This document shows, in pieces, positions 61,450 through 64,000 of a stretch of DNA of 64,000 bases. The notes beneath the pieces were generated by a model. That model made no database searches and was not told the origin of the DNA. It was given only the letters and a program-made list of their open reading frames with translations. This stretch comes from Nematostella vectensis. Its lineage: Eukaryota > Cnidaria > Anthozoa > Actiniaria > Edwardsiidae. Every line of letters starts with the position of its first letter. Within the stretch, counting starts at the first letter, position 1. A program made the position numbers and the translations under genes. The stretch is taken from positions 17,416,639 to 17,480,638 of the forward strand of contig NC_064039.1 in assembly GCF_932526225.1 (NCBI RefSeq), read 5' to 3'.

Positions 61450-62668
61450 GTACCCATATTACCTAGCCCTTGAAACAATGTGACTGGTTGAACCATCCCC
61501 TAAAACCCTGCACCTCCAAGACCAAGCCATTGATACCCTCTACCCCTGTGTACCCACTCATTTATATATTGCACCCCTATGACCTAGTTCTTGATATCAT
61601 TGACCCTTATTACCATCCCTTGAAGTCTAGTACCCGTTTGACCAACTCTTGTTACCCTGTACACCTGTCACCTCACCCACTTACTCACTTATCTTAACGT
61701 CCCCTTCACGTCCTTATCTTAACACCCCTGAAAAAATCGCAAGTTAACTGACCTGGATTCGAACCACGGGCCTCTTGTTTGAGAAGCGAAGCCCGAACCA
61801 CTGAGCTATCGCGCCACTCTCTTGAAAACTAGAAGTAACTACCGTATAGCCTTGTTAACCCAGCCTTATAAGGTTTAGAGTAGTTTTTCCTTGATATCTC
61901 GAGAGTGGCGCTATGGCTCAGTGGTACGGGCTTCGCTTCTTAAGCAAACGGGCCAGGGTTCGAATCCAGGTAAGATAAACTAGAGACTTTTTCAGGGGTG
62001 TTAAGGTAAGGACGGTGGCATTAGGGGGTGGGTGCACAGGGGAAAAGGATATAAACGGCAGGGTCACAGATATGCAAGTTGGTAAGCGCTTGGTCCTACA
62101 TGGGTAAAGGGTAGTTATGTGATTAGGTGTCATAGGGGTGTAGGTCAGTTAGGATGGGTAGGCAGGGATATAGGGTAGTAAGTGCTAGGTCATAGGGGTG
62201 TAGCTTTGTTAGGGGTTGGTACTCAGGGGTATAGGGCAGTAAGTGCTAAGTCATAGGGGTGTAACTTAGTTAGAGGTGGGTACCCATGGGTATAGGGTAG
62301 TTAGTGCTACGTCGTGGGGGTGTAGCTTAGCTAGGTGTATGTACTTAGGGGTATAGGCTACTTAGTGCTAGGACATATGGGGTGTAGTTTGGTTAGGAGT
62401 AGGTACACAGGGTTAGAGGGGTGTAGTTAAGTTAGGGTATGGTTTTAAGGAGTATAGGGTAGTTAGTGCTACGTCACAGGGGTGTAGCTTAGCAAGGGTT
62501 GGGTACTCAGGGGTAAAGTGTAGGTATTGCTAGGTCATAGGGGTGAGGCTCAGTTAGGGGTAGGTATTCAAGAGTATAGCGTAGTTAGTGCTAGGTCGTA
62601 GGGTTGTAGCTTAGTTAGGCGTGGATACTCAGGGATATAGGATAGCTATTATTATTAATTATTATAAT
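61450..62668. repeat. Unit U54, class L, 1,219 bp
   Basis: Minus element 61752-61815 (type F, GGTTCGGGC D arm); plus element 61907-61970, loop TTCTTAA. AT tract shortened by about 15 bp to TTATTATTAATTATTATAATG. Confidence 0.95.
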
Positions 62669-63693
62669 GTACCCATATTACCTAGCTCTTGAAACCCTGT
62701 GACTGGTTGAACCATCCCCTAAAATCCTTCACCTCCAAGACCAAGCCATTGATACCCTCTACCCCTGTGTACCCACTTATTTATAACTTGCACCCCTATG
62801 ACCTAGTTCTTGATATCATTGACCCTTATTACCATCCCTTGAAGTGTAGTACCCGTTTGACCATCTTTTGTTACCCTGTACACCTGTCACCTCACCCACT
62901 AACTCACATCTCGAGAGTGGCGCTATGGCTCAGTGGTACGGGCTTCGCCTATCAAGCAAACGGGCCAGGGTTCGAATCCAGGTAAGATAAACTAGAGACT
63001 TTTTCAGGAGTGTTTAGGTAAGGACGGTGGCATTAGGGGGTGGGTGCACAGGGGAAAAGGGTATAAACGGCAGGGTCACAGGTGAGCAAGTTGGTAAGCG
63101 CTTGGTCATACATGGGTAAAGGGTAGTTATGTGATTAGGTGTCATAGGGGTGTAGGTCAGTTAGGATGGGTAGGCAGAGATATAGGGTAGTAAGTGCTAG
63201 GTCATAGGGGTGTAGCTTTGTTAGGGGTTGGTTCTCAGGGGTATAGGGTAGTAAGTGCTAAGTAAAAGGGGTGTAACTTAGTTAGAGGTGGGTACCCATG
63301 GGTATAGGGTAGTTAGTGCTACGTCGTGGGTGTGTAGCTTAGCTAGGTGTATGTACTTAGGGGTATAGGCTACTTAGTGCTAGGACATATGGGGTGTAGT
63401 TTAGTTAGGAGTGGGTACACAGGGTTAGAGGGGTGTAGTTTAGTTAGGGTATGGTTTTAAGGGGTATAGGGTAGTTAGTGCTACGTCACAGGGGTGTAGC
63501 TTAGCAAGGGTTGGGTACTCAGGGGTAAAGTGTAGTTATTGCTAGGTCATAGGGGTGAGGCTCAGTTAGGGGTAGGTATTCAGGAGTATAGCTTAGTTAG
63601 TGCTAGGTCGTAGGGGTGAAGCTTAGTTAGGGGTGGATACTCAGGGATATAGGGTAGCTATTATTATTAATTATTAGTATTAATTATTATAAT
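62669..63693. repeat. Unit U55, class D, 1,025 bp
   Basis: Third copy of the ACTAACTCAC-ATCTCGAGAG junction (near 62909). Left arm shares GAAGTGTAG and CATCTTTTG with U48. Plus element 62919-62982 has intact A and B boxes and loop CTATCAA. Confidence 0.94.
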
Positions 63694-64000
63694 GTACCCA
63701 TATTACCTAGCCCTTGAAACAATGTGACTGGTTGAACCATCCCCTAAAACCCTGCACCTCCAAGACCAAGCCATTGATACCCTCTACCCCTGTGTACCCA
63801 CTCATTTATATATTGCACCCCTATGACCTAGTTCTTGATATCATTGACCCTTATTACCATCCCTTGAAGTCTAGTACCCGTTTGACCAACTCTTGTTACC
63901 CTGTACACCTGTAACCTCACCCACTAACTCACTTATCTTAACTTCCCCTTCACGTCCTTATCTTAACACCCCTGAAAAAATCCCAAGTTAATCTGACCTG
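63694..64000. repeat. Partial unit U56 (left arm)
   Basis: Left C-rich arm with the GCCCTTGAAACAATG start, cut by the window end just as the minus tRNA-like element begins (GACCTG at 63995-64000). Nothing else is visible. Confidence 0.93.

Larger units (their letters stand above)
1..64000. repeat. Tandem satellite array, ~1,233-bp unit, hierarchical and internally inverted
   Basis: The same unit recurs from end to end. Spacing between successive plus-strand tRNA-like elements is mostly 1,232-1,238 bp, with two recurrent shorter classes (766-767 bp and 1,012-1,029 bp) and a few singletons. Neither array edge is in the window. Unit boundaries here start at the GTACCC that follows the AT tract. 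Three length classes are used below: L (full, ~1,233 bp), S (766 bp, most of the right-arm monomers missing) and D (1,025 bp, minus tRNA-like element and palindrome missing). Two sequence variants are tracked: the minus-strand B box is GGTTCGAATCC (type F) or GAGTCGAATCC (type V), and the base pattern after the palindrome is GGTTTAGAG, GGTATAGAG or GGTATACAG. The biological role, if any (heterochromatin, centromere, Pol III locus), cannot be told from sequence. Confidence 0.97.

Overview
The whole window is one tandem-repeat (satellite-like) array. I found no protein-coding gene, rRNA or intact mobile element. The array enters at base 1 and leaves at base 64000, so it is longer than the window. 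There are 54 complete or rearranged units (U1-U20, U22-U55), one 266-bp remnant (U21) and partial units at both ends. The usual unit is about 1,233 bp. The DNA is clearly eukaryotic in style: hierarchical repeats, RNA polymerase III type internal promoters and ATT-rich microsatellite. I cannot name the species.

Layout of a unit, in the phase used here: (1) a C-rich left arm of about 300 bp; (2) a 64-bp tRNA-like element on the minus strand; (3) a 91-bp spacer with a 10-bp palindrome, CCTTATAAGG; (4) a second 64-bp tRNA-like element on the plus strand, 56 of 64 bases identical to the first when both are read 5' to 3'; (5) a G-rich right arm of about 700 bp built from about eight degenerate monomers, mostly 61 bp; (6) a short AT tract of ATT/AATT words. 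The left arm is a diverged reverse complement of the right arm. Each unit is therefore a large imperfect inverted repeat with two divergent tRNA-like heads at its centre, and the period structure is nested: ~61 bp within ~1,233 bp within higher-order blocks of 2,000, 2,259 and 5,698 bp.

Both tRNA-like elements keep exact A-box and B-box motifs in most copies and have a run of five to seven T on their own strand about 20 nt after the B box. They look like short Pol III transcription units. The acceptor stem does not pair and the T stem is imperfect, so I do not call them functional tRNAs.

Region by region: 1-16 kb holds the most diverged units, with long AT tracts (672-1090, 6046-6384), an extra 61-bp monomer in U3 and an ~818-bp rearranged unit (U7). 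From 16 to 41 kb short 766-bp units alternate with full units, and a 5,698-bp block is tandemly duplicated (about 29.88-35.58 and 35.58-41.28 kb). From 41 to 64 kb full units predominate, most plus-strand elements from U42 on carry ATC instead of CTC at the anticodon-like position, a potential G-quadruplex is present in most units, and three 1,025-bp units (U48, U50, U55) have lost the minus-strand element and the palindrome through one shared junction.

Short open frames recur in nearly every unit (75 codons plus strand, 71 codons minus strand). They lie across the repeat arms and antisense to the tRNA-like element, and I treat them as by-products of array homogenisation.
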